Assembly: GCF_018760785.1 (NCBI RefSeq)
Contig: NZ_JAHHZO010000011.1
Coordinates: 117,025-181,024 of the forward strand
DNA length: 64,000 nucleotides
Reading direction: 5' to 3'
Origin: Rhizobium sp. CSW-27
GTDB lineage: Bacteria > Pseudomonadota > Alphaproteobacteria > Rhizobiales > Rhizobiaceae
Shown: positions 1 through 9,638 of the stretch, piece after piece
Position numbering within the stretch: position 1 is the first letter of the stretch
Layout: every line of letters begins with the position of its first letter
Translations under genes and position numbers: made by a program
Notes under the pieces: model-generated
Told to the model about the DNA's origin: nothing
Databases searched by the model: none
What the model saw: the letters and a program-made list of their open reading frames with translations, nothing else

Positions 1-1539
1 CTCGTGGCTGAGCTTGGTATCTCCCGAGATCAGTTCCTCGATCTTGCGCACGGCATGCAGCACCGTCGTATGGTCACGACCGCCGAACCGACGGCCGATT
101 TCCGGGAAGGACCGTGGCGTCAGCGTCTTCGACAGATACATGGCGATCTGCCGCGGCTTGACGATGACGCGCGTGCGGCGGTTCGACACCAGTTCCTGGC
201 GCGACACGTTGTAGTGACGGGCGACGATGCGCTGGATGTCCTCGATGCGCACCCGCTTGGCTTCGCCGGCACCGACCAGATGGGCCAGAAGCTCGTCGAC
301 ACGCTCCAGCGACAGTTCCGGCTCGAAGGAGCGACGGAAGATCAGCTGGTTGAAGGCGCCTTCCAGCTCGCGGCCGGAATTGGCAACATTGCGCGCCACA
401 TGGCTCAGGATCTCGTCCGGAATGTCGAGCGCCGGGTCGTCCTGACGGGCGATCTCCAGGCGGCGCTTCAGCATTTCGAAACGCATTTCGTAATCCGGCA
501 CTTCCATTTCGATGGCAACGCCGCCCTGCAGGCGCGAACGCACGCGCGGATCGAGCGATTCCAGTTCCCAGGGGGCGCGGTCGGCGGCAACGACCACCTG
601 CTTGGCGCTGTCCAGCAGCATGTTGAGCAGATGGCAGAACTCGTTCTGGATCATCTTGCCCTGCAGGAACTGCATGTCGTCGATGATCAGGAGATCGATG
701 TTGCGCAGCGATTCCTTCAGCGTCAGCGCGTCATTGTCGCGGATGGCGGTGGCAAAACGCCACATGAAATACTCGGCCGTCAGATAGACGACGCGCGGCA
801 TGCGCGACGAGCCGACGGCGGCATTGGCAATGGCCTGCAACAGGTGCGTCTTGCCAAGGCCGACACCCGAATGGATGAACAGCGGATTGAAGCGCACGGC
901 GCTCGCGCCGGCTTCGGCAATCGTCTTGGCGGCGGCCAGCGCCACGCGGTTGGACGGGCCTTCCACATAGGTGTCAAAGGTATAGCGGCTGTCGAGCGGC
1001 GAACCGAACAGCGGCCCGGCGGCAACGTTGCGCGGAGCCGACGACGGCTGGGCCGGCTGCGGCGCGCTCGGGAAGGCGGCAATCTGGCCGATCTCGCGCG
1101 GCTGGCTGGTGCGGCGGGGCGCCTGGGCGGGGGCTGTCTCTGCCACCGGCGCAGCACGCTCTTCCGTCACGGGACGGGCAGCGGCGCGGCTTGCGGTGCG
1201 AACGAGGATCTCCACCTTGAGGATCTCGGCATCTTCCGCCTGGAAGATGGTCGTGATGAGGTCCAGGTAACGGTTGTTGATCCAGGACTTGAGGAACGTC
1301 GTGGGAACGCTGAGGCGCACCACGCTCTTGGAGACGGAATGAAGCTTGAGGCGACCAAACCAGCTGGCATAGACCTCCGGACCTACTTGAGCCTTCAGAC
1401 GTGCACTGAACCGCTCAAATAGAGCATCCTGCTTCATTTCGGATTTTTCCCCTGCCGTCTGGGAGCAAACTGAACCGAAAGTCTCAGACGCCTGGGTCCC
1501 ACTCTCCAGCGCCCGGGCCGATACCGTATTCATCTGCAT
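1..1539 (-). CDS. dnaA: Chromosomal replication initiator protein DnaA (3' end cut by window)
   Basis: AAA+ ATPase that binds DnaA boxes and opens oriC to start chromosome replication. 513 codons are visible and the stop lies outside the window; probably only a few residues are missing. Reading the reverse strand gives the N-terminal oligomerisation domain ([16 protein letters not shown]), a proline/alanine-rich linker, Walker A ([10 protein letters not shown], about residue 230), Walker B (LLIIDDMQF, about 286) and the C-terminal DNA-binding signature ([11 protein letters not shown], about 491). I chose the start at 1539 because AAGG lies 9 nt upstream and rhizobial DnaA proteins usually carry such an extension. 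An in-frame ATG at 1437 ([10 protein letters not shown]) would give the compact form and cannot be excluded. The gene reads away from rpsT, across a long spacer that holds its promoter. Confidence 0.97.
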   Translation of the reverse strand, partial: MQMNTVSARALESGTQASETFGSVCSQTAGEKSEMKQDALFERFSARLKAQVGPEVYASWFGRLKLHSVSKSVVRLSVPTTFLKSWINNRYLDLITTIFQAEDAEILKVEILVRTASRAAARPVTEERAAPVAETAPAQAPRRTSQPREIGQIAAFPSAPQPAQPSSAPRNVAAGPLFGSPLDSRYTFDTYVEGPSNRVALAAAKTIAEAGASAVRFNPLFIHSGVGLGKTHLLQAIANAAVGSSRMPRVVYLTAEYFMWRFATAIRDNDALTLKESLRNIDLLIIDDMQFLQGKMIQNEFCHLLNMLLDSAKQVVVAADRAPWELESLDPRVRSRLQGGVAIEMEVPDYEMRFEMLKRRLEIARQDDPALDIPDEILSHVARNVANSGRELEGAFNQLIFRRSFEPELSLERVDELLAHLVGAGEAKRVRIEDIQRIVARHYNVSRQELVSNRRTRVIVKPRQIAMYLSKTLTPRSFPEIGRRFGGRDHTTVLHAVRKIEELISGDTKLSHE

Positions 1540-2328
1540 TCTTTGCCGCCTTCTCATGTTTCGTCCAACGGTCGGCCACGGGCCGTCCGCCAGGTAATTT
1601 TTTTCTCTTCTGTGCAGCCGATACGGTTCTCCTCGTCAGAACCGGGCACGGCTGCTTTTGTTTCTCCTCCCGCCTCCATGCGGGACTGCCGAACCGGACA
1701 GGCCGATCCGTCAGGTGGCGCTTCCCCATGCGCCTCTCAGGTTCGCCCCCTGTCAGGCGGCAGAACCTGCATTCACCCATCGCTCCTTTTCCGCCACGGC
1801 GCCCCCGCAAGCGGCACAAAGAGACTGGCCCGGAATCGCCACGATTACCGGCACACAACCTCAAGTTACGTGAAAGAACGGGAAGTCACCTTGACCCGTC
1901 GCAGGTGCTGGAAGGCGGATGAACCCGGTTTACGGTCTGTCATCTGCGGCTTCCTGGGAGTGTCCCGCGCCCCTTGCTGACGTTCATTAAGGCAGGATCG
2001 GGGGGTGAGATCAACGATGAATTTTACGCAAAATTAATGGCCGAGCGTTGACTCTGATGGCCCGATTTGACTCAAAAAGGGCCTCTGGAGAAGAATCTCA
2101 ATCGAATCAAAGAGATTCAAAAATGCCACAGTCGAGCATGCTCTATGAAGGGGCGAAAATAAAAATTCGCTTGACTCGCAAGGCAGGGTGACCGGGCCGT
2201 CACAATCGGATGCCCCTCGGAACATCCTCCGCCAAACCCTTGAAAAACAATGGTTTTTTCTGTCACGCCAATGTCATTGGACGGTCAAAATACCCCGACC
2301 CCAAGTTATGACGGATGAGAATCACGAA
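1540..2328. other. Long dnaA upstream spacer
   Basis: About 790 bases between the dnaA start and the rpsT terminator with no convincing gene; short open frames here lack family resemblance and good start sites. The half next to dnaA is GC-rich, while about 1980-2330 is visibly AT-richer and is the likely home of the dnaA promoter. It contains a dense set of GANTC sites, listed separately, and one more GANTC at 2319-2323. I searched by eye for the DnaA box consensus TTATCCACA on both strands and found no clear match, so I do not call an origin here. Confidence 0.6.
2050..2177. promoter_or_regulatory. GANTC (CcrM methylation) site cluster upstream of dnaA
   Basis: Six GANTC sites fall within 128 bp: 2050-2054, 2069-2073, 2093-2097, 2104-2108, 2114-2118 and 2173-2177. 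Random expectation for this motif is about one per 256 bp. Three of them lie in an inverted repeat, GAATCTC (2093-2099) and GAGATTC (2112-2118), with 12 bases between the arms. In alphaproteobacteria CcrM methylates GANTC late in the cell cycle, and methylation state can change dnaA transcription, as shown in Caulobacter. A regulatory role here is inferred from density and position only. Confidence 0.5.
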
Positions 2329-2351
2329 AAGCCCGGTCATGGACCGGGCTT
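2329..2351 (-). terminator. Intrinsic terminator of rpsT
   Basis: Perfect 10-bp inverted repeat AAGCCCGGTC / GACCGGGCTT around a 3-base loop. Read on the reverse strand the stem runs into TTTTCG, directly downstream of the rpsT stop codon at 2380. Confidence 0.85.
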
Positions 2352-2379
2352 CAAATGTGACAGTCAATTGTGACGGGTT

Positions 2380-2646
2380 TTAGGCCGAAAGGGCCTTAAC
2401 GCGCTGCGCGAGGCGGGACACCTTGCGGGACGCGGTGTTGCGGTGCAGAACGCCCTTGGTGGCGGCACGCTGGATTTCCGGCTGGGCGGCGCGGAGTGCT
2501 TCCGCAGCCTGTGCCACATCGCCGGATGCGATGGCTTCTTCGACCTTGCGGATGAAGGTGCGAACGCGCGAACGGCGCGCCTTGTTGATGTCGGTGCGGC
2601 GTGCGATCTTGCGGGTCGCCTTTTTCGCCGAAGTTGTATTGGCCAT
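2380..2646 (-). CDS. rpsT: 30S ribosomal protein S20
   Basis: Small ribosomal subunit protein that binds 16S rRNA early in assembly. The 88-residue product begins [13 protein letters not shown] and is rich in lysine, arginine and alanine with an all-helical pattern, as expected for S20, and its length is normal. The reading frame is open for 25 further codons upstream, but the MANT start is the conserved one. It is transcribed alone and ends at a strong hairpin. Its position next to dnaA is the usual rhizobial arrangement. Confidence 0.97.
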   Translation of the reverse strand: MANTTSAKKATRKIARRTDINKARRSRVRTFIRKVEEAIASGDVAQAAEALRAAQPEIQRAATKGVLHRNTASRKVSRLAQRVKALSA

Positions 2647-2856
2647 TTCTGCCTCTCTTCGAATTCGAACAAAAACTCCGCCGTCGCCGCGCCGGGTCCC
2701 TTGCGACCTGTCATCCAGCAATTCGGGAGCAATGGAGGAAGCCGTTCAATGGCTTTCCCAACTGTGGGCGGCGATATAGCTGGAATGCCGGTTCCAGTCA
2801 ACGCGCATTTTGCAGCCTTTTGAGCCCGGCCTTGCCGCAAGACGCTGATTTGCGAT

Positions 2857-3747
2857 TCATTTCTGGCAACTGGCGCAGTGGAAGGTGGAGCGGCCGGCCT
2901 GCGTGACGCGCGAGACCACGCCGCCACAGCCCGGCCGCGTGCAGGCCGCCCCCTCGCGGTCATAGACGGCGAAGGTGTGCTGGAAATAGCCGAGCGAGCC
3001 GTCCGTCTGGATATGGTCGCGCAGCGACGAACCGCCGGCCAGGATCGCATCGGCGATCACGGCGCGGATTGCCCCGGTGAGCGCCACCAGTTCTGCCGTC
3101 GGCCCGCCAGTGGCGGTAACGAGCGTTCCCGCCTTGCGCAACGGCGAAAGGCCGGCGCGCCACAGCGCCTCGCAGACATAGATGTTGCCGAGCCCGGCGA
3201 TCACCGTCTGGTCGAGCAGCATGGTCTTCAGCGGCTGCACGCGATCGCGAAAGCGCCGCGCCAGATAATCGGCATCGAGACTGTTGCCGGTCGGCTCCGG
3301 CCCGAGCCCGGCAAAGGCCGGATAGAGATCGAGTTCGGCCCGCATCCACAGATGCATGAAGCCGAAACGGCGGGGGTCGTTGTAGACGACGCTGAGCCGC
3401 TCGCCGTCCCGCTCCAGATGGAAGAGCACATGGTCGTGCCTGTCGTCCTTCGAGCGCGGATGATGGAAGTCGCCCGGCATCTGCGCCTCGTCTGCCTGCA
3501 GGATGCGAAAGGAACCGGACATGCCGAGATGGGATATGACGCTCATGCCGTCATCGAGATCGATCAGCAGGTATTTTGCCCGGCGTCCGAGGCCGACGAT
3601 GCGACGGCCGGAGACCCGTGCCGCAAAATCGTCCGGAAACGGAAAGCGAAGGTCAGCCCGCCGTGTCTCCAGCCGCGCGATCCGTGCATTCTCCATGGAC
3701 GGCGCAAGGCCGCGCCGCACCGTTTCCACCTCTGGCAATTCCGGCAT
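2857..3747 (-). CDS. mutM: Formamidopyrimidine-DNA glycosylase (Fpg/MutM)
   Basis: Bifunctional base-excision repair enzyme that removes 8-oxoguanine and FaPy lesions and nicks the abasic site by beta/delta elimination. The 296-residue protein has the mature N-terminus [13 protein letters not shown], where Pro2 is the Schiff-base nucleophile and Glu3 is catalytic. It also has the helix-two-turn-helix region ([19 protein letters not shown]) and a C-terminal four-cysteine zinc finger (C-x4-C near CTRPGC, then CASC). It is divergent from ubiE across 145 bp. About 210 bp separate it from rpsT. In several rhizobia I recall an enoyl-CoA hydratase gene in that gap, and none is present here. Confidence 0.97.
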   Translation of the reverse strand: MPELPEVETVRRGLAPSMENARIARLETRRADLRFPFPDDFAARVSGRRIVGLGRRAKYLLIDLDDGMSVISHLGMSGSFRILQADEAQMPGDFHHPRSKDDRHDHVLFHLERDGERLSVVYNDPRRFGFMHLWMRAELDLYPAFAGLGPEPTGNSLDADYLARRFRDRVQPLKTMLLDQTVIAGLGNIYVCEALWRAGLSPLRKAGTLVTATGGPTAELVALTGAIRAVIADAILAGGSSLRDHIQTDGSLGYFQHTFAVYDREGAACTRPGCGGVVSRVTQAGRSTFHCASCQK

Positions 3748-3892
3748 GAGTTCCTAAGTTCCTGTTTCCAACGGCCTGCACAGTCTCTATAGACCAGCGC
3801 CATAGTGCCGCAAGCGCGACAAGAGATAGTATCGCCCGATGGCTTTCGCTATGGTCGCGCCGCGCCAGGAACGAAACGAAGGATGACACGCC

Positions 3893-4669
3893 ATGGCTGA
3901 CAGCCGGACCTCTGCTGAAGGTGGAATGGAAACCTCCTACGGCTTTCGCGAGGTGGGCGAAGGCGAAAAGCAGGGCCTCGTCAACGAGGTCTTCCACAAG
4001 GTGGCCAAGCGCTACGACATCATGAACGACGTGATGTCGGCCGGCCTTCACCGGCTGTGGAAGGATGCGATGGTGGCCGCCCTCAACCCGCGCAAGGACC
4101 CCTCCTACAAGGTTCTGGACGTGGCCGGCGGCACCGGCGACATCGCGTTCCGCATCGTGGAGGCATCCGGCCGGCAGGCACATGCCACGGTTCTCGACAT
4201 CAACGGCTCGATGCTTGGTGTCGGCGCCGAACGCGCCGCCAAGCGCAAGCTTTCCGACAACCTCACCTTCGTGGAGGCCAATGCCGAGGAACTGCCCTTC
4301 GAGGCCGGCAGCTTCGATGCCTATACGATCGCCTTCGGCATCCGCAACGTGCCGCGCATCGATGTGGCGCTGAAGGAAGCCTACCGCGTGCTGAAGCGCG
4401 GCGGCCGGCTGCTGGTGCTGGAATTCTCCGAGGTGGAAATGCCGCTCCTCGACCGCATCTATGACGAATGGTCCTTCAAGGCCATTCCGCAGTTTGGCAA
4501 GATGATCACCGGCGATGCTGAACCCTACCAGTATCTGGTGGAATCGATCCGCAAGTTCCCCAATCAGGAGGATTTCGCCCGGATGATCCGCGCGGCCGGT
4601 TTCTCGCGCGTGACCTATACGAATTATACCGGCGGCATCGCGGCGCTGCATTCGGGCTGGAAGCTCTGA
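3893..4669 (+). CDS. ubiE: Demethylmenaquinone/ubiquinone C-methyltransferase UbiE
   Basis: SAM-dependent C-methyltransferase of ubiquinone biosynthesis. The 258-residue protein has the UbiE family motif [20 protein letters not shown]-binding motif I ([15 protein letters not shown]) and the signature [15 protein letters not shown]. The ATG lies in a good context. It is followed after 68 bp by ubiB in the same direction, so the two probably form an operon for quinone synthesis. Length and motifs are all standard. Confidence 0.97.
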   Translation: MADSRTSAEGGMETSYGFREVGEGEKQGLVNEVFHKVAKRYDIMNDVMSAGLHRLWKDAMVAALNPRKDPSYKVLDVAGGTGDIAFRIVEASGRQAHATVLDINGSMLGVGAERAAKRKLSDNLTFVEANAEELPFEAGSFDAYTIAFGIRNVPRIDVALKEAYRVLKRGGRLLVLEFSEVEMPLLDRIYDEWSFKAIPQFGKMITGDAEPYQYLVESIRKFPNQEDFARMIRAAGFSRVTYTNYTGGIAALHSGWKL

Positions 4670-4737
4670 CACCGGCCATGGACGTGGCCGCGCACGGGGC
4701 AGAAGAGAAAGGCTGACGCCAGGATGAGGTTTTTCGC

Positions 4738-6312
4738 ATGAGCACGATCGGTGCCTATTTCCGGCTGGCCCGCGTGGGCTGGGTGCTTGTGCGCGAGGGC
4801 GTCGTGGCTGCATTGCCGACGCAGGGGCTGCCGCCCGTCGTCGGCCTCGTCAAGTCGCTCGCCCAGATCTTCACCCGCCCCGCCTCGATCCAGGAGAGCC
4901 GCAGCGTCCGTCTGACCAATGCGGTGGACCGTCTCGGCCCCTCCTATGTGAAGATCGGCCAGTTCCTCGCGACACGACCGGATGTGGTCGGTGTGGACTG
5001 GGCGCTCGATCTCTCCATGCTGCAGGACCGCATGGCCTTCTTCCCGACGGATACGGCAAAGGCGGCGATCGAACTGTCGCTCGGCCGGTCCATCAGCGAT
5101 CTCTATACCCGCTTCGACGAGCCGCTGGCGGCCGCCTCGATTGCCCAGGTGCATCCGGCCGCCGTTGCCCATGCCGATGGCGAGCGCAAGGTGGCGGTCA
5201 AGGTGGTGCGCCCGGGTGTGCGCCAGCGCTTCGCCCATGACATCGAGAGCATGTATCTGATGTCGCGCATGCAGGAGCGCCTGCTGCCCTCCACGCGGCG
5301 CCTGAGGCCGGTCGAAGTCACCCGCACGCTGGAGCAGACCACCAAGCTGGAAATGGACCTGCGCCTTGAGGCAGCGGCGCTCTCCGAGATCGGCGAGAAC
5401 ACCAAGAACGACCCCGGCTTCCGGGTGCCCCAGGTGGACTGGGAGCGCACCGGCCGCGATGTGATCACCATGGAGTGGATCGACGGCATCAAGATGTCGA
5501 ACATCGAGGGCCTGCGCGCGGCCGGCTACGATCTCGAAAAGCTCGCGGAAACACTGATCCAGTCCTTCCTGCGCCATACGCTGCGCGACGGGTTTTTCCA
5601 TGCCGACATGCATCCCGGCAACCTGTTCGTCGATCCGGACGGCATCATCGTCGCCGTCGACATGGGCATTGTCGGCCGGCTCGGCAAGAAGGAACGCCGC
5701 TTCCTCGCCGAAATCCTCTACGGCTTCATCACCCGCGATTATCGCCGGGTGGCGGAGGTGCATTTCGAGGCCGGCTACGTGCCCTCCCACCACGATGTGG
5801 CCAGCTTTGCCCAGGCGATCCGCGCCATCGGCGAGCCGATCCATGGCCAGCCGGCGGAAACCATTTCCATGGCCCGCCTGCTGGCGCTGCTTTTCGAGGT
5901 GACGGACCTCTTCGAAATGCAGACACGGCCGGAACTGATCCTCCTGCAGAAGACCATGGTGGTGGTCGAGGGCGTTGCCCGCATGCTCGATCCGCGCTTC
6001 AACATGTGGCGCGCGGCAGAGCCGGTCGTCAGCGGCTGGATCCGCGACAATCTCGGCCCCAAACGCATTGTAACGGATCTGCGCGACGGCCTGAAGGCGG
6101 CCGTGAAACTTGCGGAAGCTGCCCCGGAAATCGCCGCCAAGACGGAAAAATTCCACCAGCAGCTGCTGCACATGACCGAACACGGCGTGCGCTTCGACGG
6201 CGAGACGGCCGAAGCCATCGGCAAGGCGGAGGCAAAACACAGCCGCTGGGGCCGTGCGGCACTCTGGGTGATTGCTGCCACCCTGATCTACATCGCCGTT
6301 CAGGTGAGCTGA
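4738..6312 (+). CDS. ubiB: 2-polyprenylphenol 6-hydroxylase / UbiB-type atypical kinase
   Basis: ABC1/ADCK-family atypical kinase-ATPase required for ubiquinone synthesis, membrane anchored. The 524-residue protein has the family KxGQ motif (VKIGQFLATRPD), the alanine-rich loop that replaces the glycine-rich loop (AAASIAQVHPA), the catalytic segment HADMHPGNLF and the metal-binding AVDMG. It ends with a hydrophobic segment (WVIAATLIYIAVQVS) that should anchor it in the inner membrane. Its last 13 bases overlap the 3' end of the convergent kinase-like gene. Confidence 0.96.
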   Translation: MSTIGAYFRLARVGWVLVREGVVAALPTQGLPPVVGLVKSLAQIFTRPASIQESRSVRLTNAVDRLGPSYVKIGQFLATRPDVVGVDWALDLSMLQDRMAFFPTDTAKAAIELSLGRSISDLYTRFDEPLAAASIAQVHPAAVAHADGERKVAVKVVRPGVRQRFAHDIESMYLMSRMQERLLPSTRRLRPVEVTRTLEQTTKLEMDLRLEAAALSEIGENTKNDPGFRVPQVDWERTGRDVITMEWIDGIKMSNIEGLRAAGYDLEKLAETLIQSFLRHTLRDGFFHADMHPGNLFVDPDGIIVAVDMGIVGRLGKKERRFLAEILYGFITRDYRRVAEVHFEAGYVPSHHDVASFAQAIRAIGEPIHGQPAETISMARLLALLFEVTDLFEMQTRPELILLQKTMVVVEGVARMLDPRFNMWRAAEPVVSGWIRDNLGPKRIVTDLRDGLKAAVKLAEAAPEIAAKTEKFHQQLLHMTEHGVRFDGETAEAIGKAEAKHSRWGRAALWVIAATLIYIAVQVS

Positions 6313-6824
6313 TCGGCAGGCACAAACCCTGCCAGGAAAGCGCCGATGCTCGCGCGATCCGGCAGCCGCTGCTTGTGGCCCGTAAAACCATCGTAGAGAT
6401 CCAGATAGGCCTGATAGCAGCTGGAACCTCCGCGGGTCCGATAGGTCGCAACCCACTCCAGCAGCTCGGCAAAGGATTCCTCCCTTGCGCCGCCCTGGTT
6501 GCCGCGGGTCCGGATATTGGCGAGGCATTCTTCCTCCGGCACGTCCAGCCAGACCAGGAGGTCGGTACGCGGCAGGAGGACTTTCGCCAGCCAGCCATAG
6601 ACGCCTTCCATCAGCCAGTGGTCGGCTTCCGAAAGCCGCCTCGTATCCTCGATCACGGTCGCATTGTCCCGCGCGACGCCGTATTGCCCCGGCTGCCAGC
6701 GGATGTCGTCCAGGTGGGTGACCGGAAGGCCAAGCCTCTCGCCCATCGCCTGCGACAGCCAGGTCTTGCCCGCGCCGCCATTGCCGATGATGAGGATGCG
6801 TTGCAATCGCTGTTCGGAAGCCAT
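6300..6824 (-). CDS. P-loop kinase-like protein (adenylate kinase / topology-modulation family)
   Basis: Predicted soluble nucleotide-binding protein of 174 residues. The N-terminus holds a Walker A motif (IIGNGGAGKTWLSQ) followed by HLDDIRWQPG, the layout seen in AAA-class small kinases annotated as adenylate kinase-like or DNA topology modulation protein. A later DLLVWLDVPEE strand fits a Walker B-like element. I chose the ATG at 6824 because GGAG lies 6 nt upstream; an in-frame start nine codons earlier has no such site. It converges on ubiB with a 13-base overlap. The substrate is unknown. Confidence 0.8.
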   Translation of the reverse strand: MASEQRLQRILIIGNGGAGKTWLSQAMGERLGLPVTHLDDIRWQPGQYGVARDNATVIEDTRRLSEADHWLMEGVYGWLAKVLLPRTDLLVWLDVPEEECLANIRTRGNQGGAREESFAELLEWVATYRTRGGSSCYQAYLDLYDGFTGHKQRLPDRASIGAFLAGFVPADQLT

Positions 6825-6951
6825 GTGATCTCCGTCTGTTATCGCGCGCATTTACCGTGTTCAGCGATAGATTTGCCAGAGAGGTCTGAGAGCCTTCATT
6901 CCGCCCCCATTTTTATGATTTGTTAAATATGACTTCATGAGGAGAGTGTGA

Positions 6952-8289
6952 ATGGCGCTGGGCGCTTCGCATCGGCTGCACGACGGGGTAGCCGCCGTCG
7001 AAACCATGACGCGCTTTGCGCTGGCCGTTCTGGCGCTCGCCTCCGGCGTCTACACGTATCTGGGGGTGCGCAGCATCCTCGACGGCTCGCCGACTGCCGT
7101 CTTCTTTGCCGCCATCATCTATTCCGGTTCCGTCTCGGTCGCGATCTACGCCTTTTGGTCCTACATGGCGCGGTTTTTCCCGCATGTGACGGGTCCGTCC
7201 GCCCGCGGCGCGATGATCGGCGTCATGGCGCTCGGCTGCGCCATGATCATTGCCATGTCGAGCTGGTTGAACGCGGCAGCGCTTGCCGGCTCGGCGGCGC
7301 TTGAACAGCATCTGGCCGAAACCGTGGAAGGCTACACCGCCGATCTCGACCAGGCGCACCAGAATGCGCTCGCCGCGCAGAGCCTGCTTCCCGATATCCA
7401 GCGCGCCTCCGAGCGGTTTGCGCAGCTGGCGGACGCAGAGCGCCAGTCCGGCGCGTTGACGGGCACCACGGGTGCCGGCAGCGTCGTGCAGCTGCTCAGC
7501 CAGATGTCTGCCCAGCTGAAGGAGCTCGAGGCCGGCATCGTCGCCTCGCGTGAGCAGGTGGCGACCCTGTTCGGCCAGGGGCAGAAGCGGCTGGAAACCA
7601 TGCGCACGCTCGTCTCGGCGCCAGGCGCCGTTGCCCCACGCGCCGACCAGTTCTCCTCCGAAGTGGTGGCGCTGACCGGCGTGATCACCTCGCTCAATCA
7701 GACCTCGATTGCGCCGTCCATCCGCCGTGCTGCAGATGATCTGTCGCTCGGTTTCATTGCACCGGTTGCCGATGGCCGGCAGGCGGACCTTGCTAATCGC
7801 CAGGACCAGGTGATGGAGACGATCCGCACCTCGGTCGCCGCCCAGTCGAAGGTGCTGGCCCAGGCCGCCGACGATATCCTCAACCGTCCGCCGGTCGCGG
7901 AACGCCGTTTCGTGCCGCTCTCCTCGGCCGAAGCCGTGCTGCGTTACGCCAGCGATTTCATTCCTGCCTGGGCAGGCGCCATTTCCATCGACCTTTTGCC
8001 CGCCGTGCTCGTCTTCATCCTGGCGACCGTACATGGCGCGATCCGCCGGCAGGAAAGCCGCATGCCCTTTGCAGAACGGATTACCGCCGCCGAGCTTCTG
8101 GAGGCGCTCGAGGTGCAGCGGGCGCTGAGCGCGCGGGGCGTCGATCTGCACGAGGCCGTTCGCCAGGTGGAGGAACGACAGGCCGAGCCAGCCGGGAGGC
8201 CGGAGCATATCGCGCCCGAGAGCGAGGACGAAGGCAAGGTGACCAGCCTTGAGATCGGCAAACTGCCGCGCAAGGGGCCGGGCGCATGA
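6952..8289 (+). CDS. Membrane protein with periplasmic coiled-coil domain, function unknown
   Basis: I do not recognise a characterised family. The 445-residue protein has three hydrophobic segments near residues 21-38, 48-70 and 87-105. A long alanine/glutamine/leucine-rich stretch (about 110-310) has coiled-coil character, a fourth membrane segment lies near 341-364, and a charged tail follows. GGAGAG precedes the ATG. The stop overlaps the start of the ClpP-fold gene by four bases (ATGA), so the two are almost certainly co-translated. The topology suggests a membrane scaffold or sensor working with that protease-like partner; this is inference. Confidence 0.85.
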   Translation: MALGASHRLHDGVAAVETMTRFALAVLALASGVYTYLGVRSILDGSPTAVFFAAIIYSGSVSVAIYAFWSYMARFFPHVTGPSARGAMIGVMALGCAMIIAMSSWLNAAALAGSAALEQHLAETVEGYTADLDQAHQNALAAQSLLPDIQRASERFAQLADAERQSGALTGTTGAGSVVQLLSQMSAQLKELEAGIVASREQVATLFGQGQKRLETMRTLVSAPGAVAPRADQFSSEVVALTGVITSLNQTSIAPSIRRAADDLSLGFIAPVADGRQADLANRQDQVMETIRTSVAAQSKVLAQAADDILNRPPVAERRFVPLSSAEAVLRYASDFIPAWAGAISIDLLPAVLVFILATVHGAIRRQESRMPFAERITAAELLEALEVQRALSARGVDLHEAVRQVEERQAEPAGRPEHIAPESEDEGKVTSLEIGKLPRKGPGA

Positions 8290-9086
8290 ACCCTGCCGCA
8301 GCCGCCTCGAAAGCCTGGCAGGCCTTTGCCCGCGCCGATGACAGCGTCATCATGCGCGGCGCCTTTTATGGCCTGTTGGCAACGGCTGCCCTGTTCGTCG
8401 TGATCGACATTCGGGAATTGTCCATGGAGGCGGCCTTGCCGGGCCATGATCCGCTGCAGACGGACCAGCCGGTGCTGCCGCCGGCGCTGACCGATGGCAA
8501 GCCGCACGCGCCCCCCGTCGAGCCGACGACACCCGCCGAACGCCTGCGCCAGCCGATCCGCTTCGAGCTACAACCGGGCGGGATCCTTCTGGCGGAAGGC
8601 GCTATCGATCCCGGTGCGGCGGAACGCTTCCGGCAGGAAATCGAGGCCCGCGGCGAATATGTGAAAACGGTTTCGCTGAACTCGCCGGGCGGCGCGGTGG
8701 ATGACGCGATCACGATCTCTTCCCTCATCCGCGAGAAGAAGCTGACAACCCGCGTAGCGACTGGGGCGCTCTGTGCCTCGTCCTGTCCGATCGTCATGGC
8801 GGGCGGGGTGACACGCGAGACGGAGAAGGACGCCGTCATCGGCGTCCACCAGGTTTTCAACGGCAACCGGGAGAGGCCTTCGCCGGAAGAGGCCATGTCG
8901 AGCGCCCAGGCGACGACGGCGCGTGTTGCCCGCCACCTGCAGGAGATGGGGATCGGCGCGGGCCTCTGGTTCCACGCGCTGGAAACGCCGCCCGACCGGC
9001 TCTATTACCTGACGGAGGCGGAGTTGAAGGAGTTCAAACTCGTCAGCCCCGTGACCCCGCCGCAGCCGGTGGCCCGCAAGAAATAG
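8286..9086 (+). CDS. Membrane-anchored ClpP/SppA-fold serine protease-like protein
   Basis: Predicted periplasmic hydrolase of the ClpP/crotonase fold, resembling the COG3904-type proteins. The 266 residues comprise a single membrane segment (about 25-42), a proline-rich linker, and a domain with the fold markers LNSPGGAV (131-138), a serine-containing nucleophile elbow CASSC (163-167) and a histidine in IGVHQV (about 188). These match the positions of the ClpP oxyanion loop, Ser and His. The two cysteines around the serines could form a disulphide in the periplasm. It is translationally coupled to the preceding coiled-coil membrane protein. The substrate is unknown and activity has not been shown. 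Confidence 0.8.
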   Translation: MNPAAAASKAWQAFARADDSVIMRGAFYGLLATAALFVVIDIRELSMEAALPGHDPLQTDQPVLPPALTDGKPHAPPVEPTTPAERLRQPIRFELQPGGILLAEGAIDPGAAERFRQEIEARGEYVKTVSLNSPGGAVDDAITISSLIREKKLTTRVATGALCASSCPIVMAGGVTRETEKDAVIGVHQVFNGNRERPSPEEAMSSAQATTARVARHLQEMGIGAGLWFHALETPPDRLYYLTEAELKEFKLVSPVTPPQPVARKK

Positions 9087-9089
9087 GCC

Positions 9090-9638
9090 TTACCCCTTGA
9101 TCTCACGTTCGCAGAAGACGATGCGGTTACTGAACGGGTCCGTCACCGTCATGTCCAACCCCCATGGCATCTGCTGAAGTGCCGGCCGCGTGAAACGGCA
9201 GCCTCTTTCCGCCAGTTCGCGGTGGAAAGCCTGCACTCCGGACACCGGCACGAAAACCTTGGCGCCCGGCGAGGCATCGCCTGCATGTTCGCTGAGATGC
9301 AGCATCATGCCGCTGCGCGACACCTGCATATAGACCGGAAAATCCGGCCCGTGGCGGTATTCCCAGTCCAGGCGGAACCCCAAAAAGTCGCGGTAGAATT
9401 CCAGTGCCATGTCGACGGCAAAGATGCGGATGACGGGAATGCCGGGCTGCAGCAGCACAGGCTCCGGTTTGGTCTCTGCCACCTCGGCGATTTTGGCAGA
9501 CAGGACATTCCAGTCGTCGTAACCGAACTGGCCCGCCACCAGTTCAAGCGCCCGCGAATGGCTGATGGAAAGGCCCTGCTCCTCAAGCCCGGCCCGCAGG
9601 GCCTTGGCCATGGTCTTGGCGTCACGAAAGTCGCGCAT
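9090..9638 (-). CDS. Glyoxalase/bleomycin-resistance superfamily protein
   Basis: Vicinal-oxygen-chelate fold protein of 182 residues. The C-terminal half (from about residue 65) shows the typical pattern: PVIRIFAVDMALEFYRDFLGF, then YMQVSRSGMMLHLSEH, then VTDPFSNRIVFCE. The N-terminal 55 residues form a small helical domain (AKALRAGLEEQG) found in a subgroup of these proteins. The ATG at 9638 is preceded by GGAGA; an ATG ten codons upstream lacks a ribosome site. It could be an antibiotic-resistance-like binding protein or a dioxygenase. The gene converges on the ClpP-fold gene with only three bases between them. Confidence 0.82.
   Translation of the reverse strand: MRDFRDAKTMAKALRAGLEEQGLSISHSRALELVAGQFGYDDWNVLSAKIAEVAETKPEPVLLQPGIPVIRIFAVDMALEFYRDFLGFRLDWEYRHGPDFPVYMQVSRSGMMLHLSEHAGDASPGAKVFVPVSGVQAFHRELAERGCRFTRPALQQMPWGLDMTVTDPFSNRIVFCEREIKG

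Noticed and set aside
4..1422. Long open frame on the + strand across the dnaA region
   Set aside because: It is antisense to dnaA, which has complete domain motifs on the reverse strand; the + translation is low-complexity and has no family resemblance.
1540..2330. Possible oriC next to dnaA
   Set aside because: No clear DnaA boxes were found, and in characterised alphaproteobacteria such as Caulobacter and Sinorhizobium oriC lies near hemE, not dnaA.
2364..3050. Open frame on the reverse strand across rpsT and mutM
   Set aside because: It is out of frame with both recognised genes and the product is arginine/serine-rich as expected of shadow frames in GC-rich DNA.
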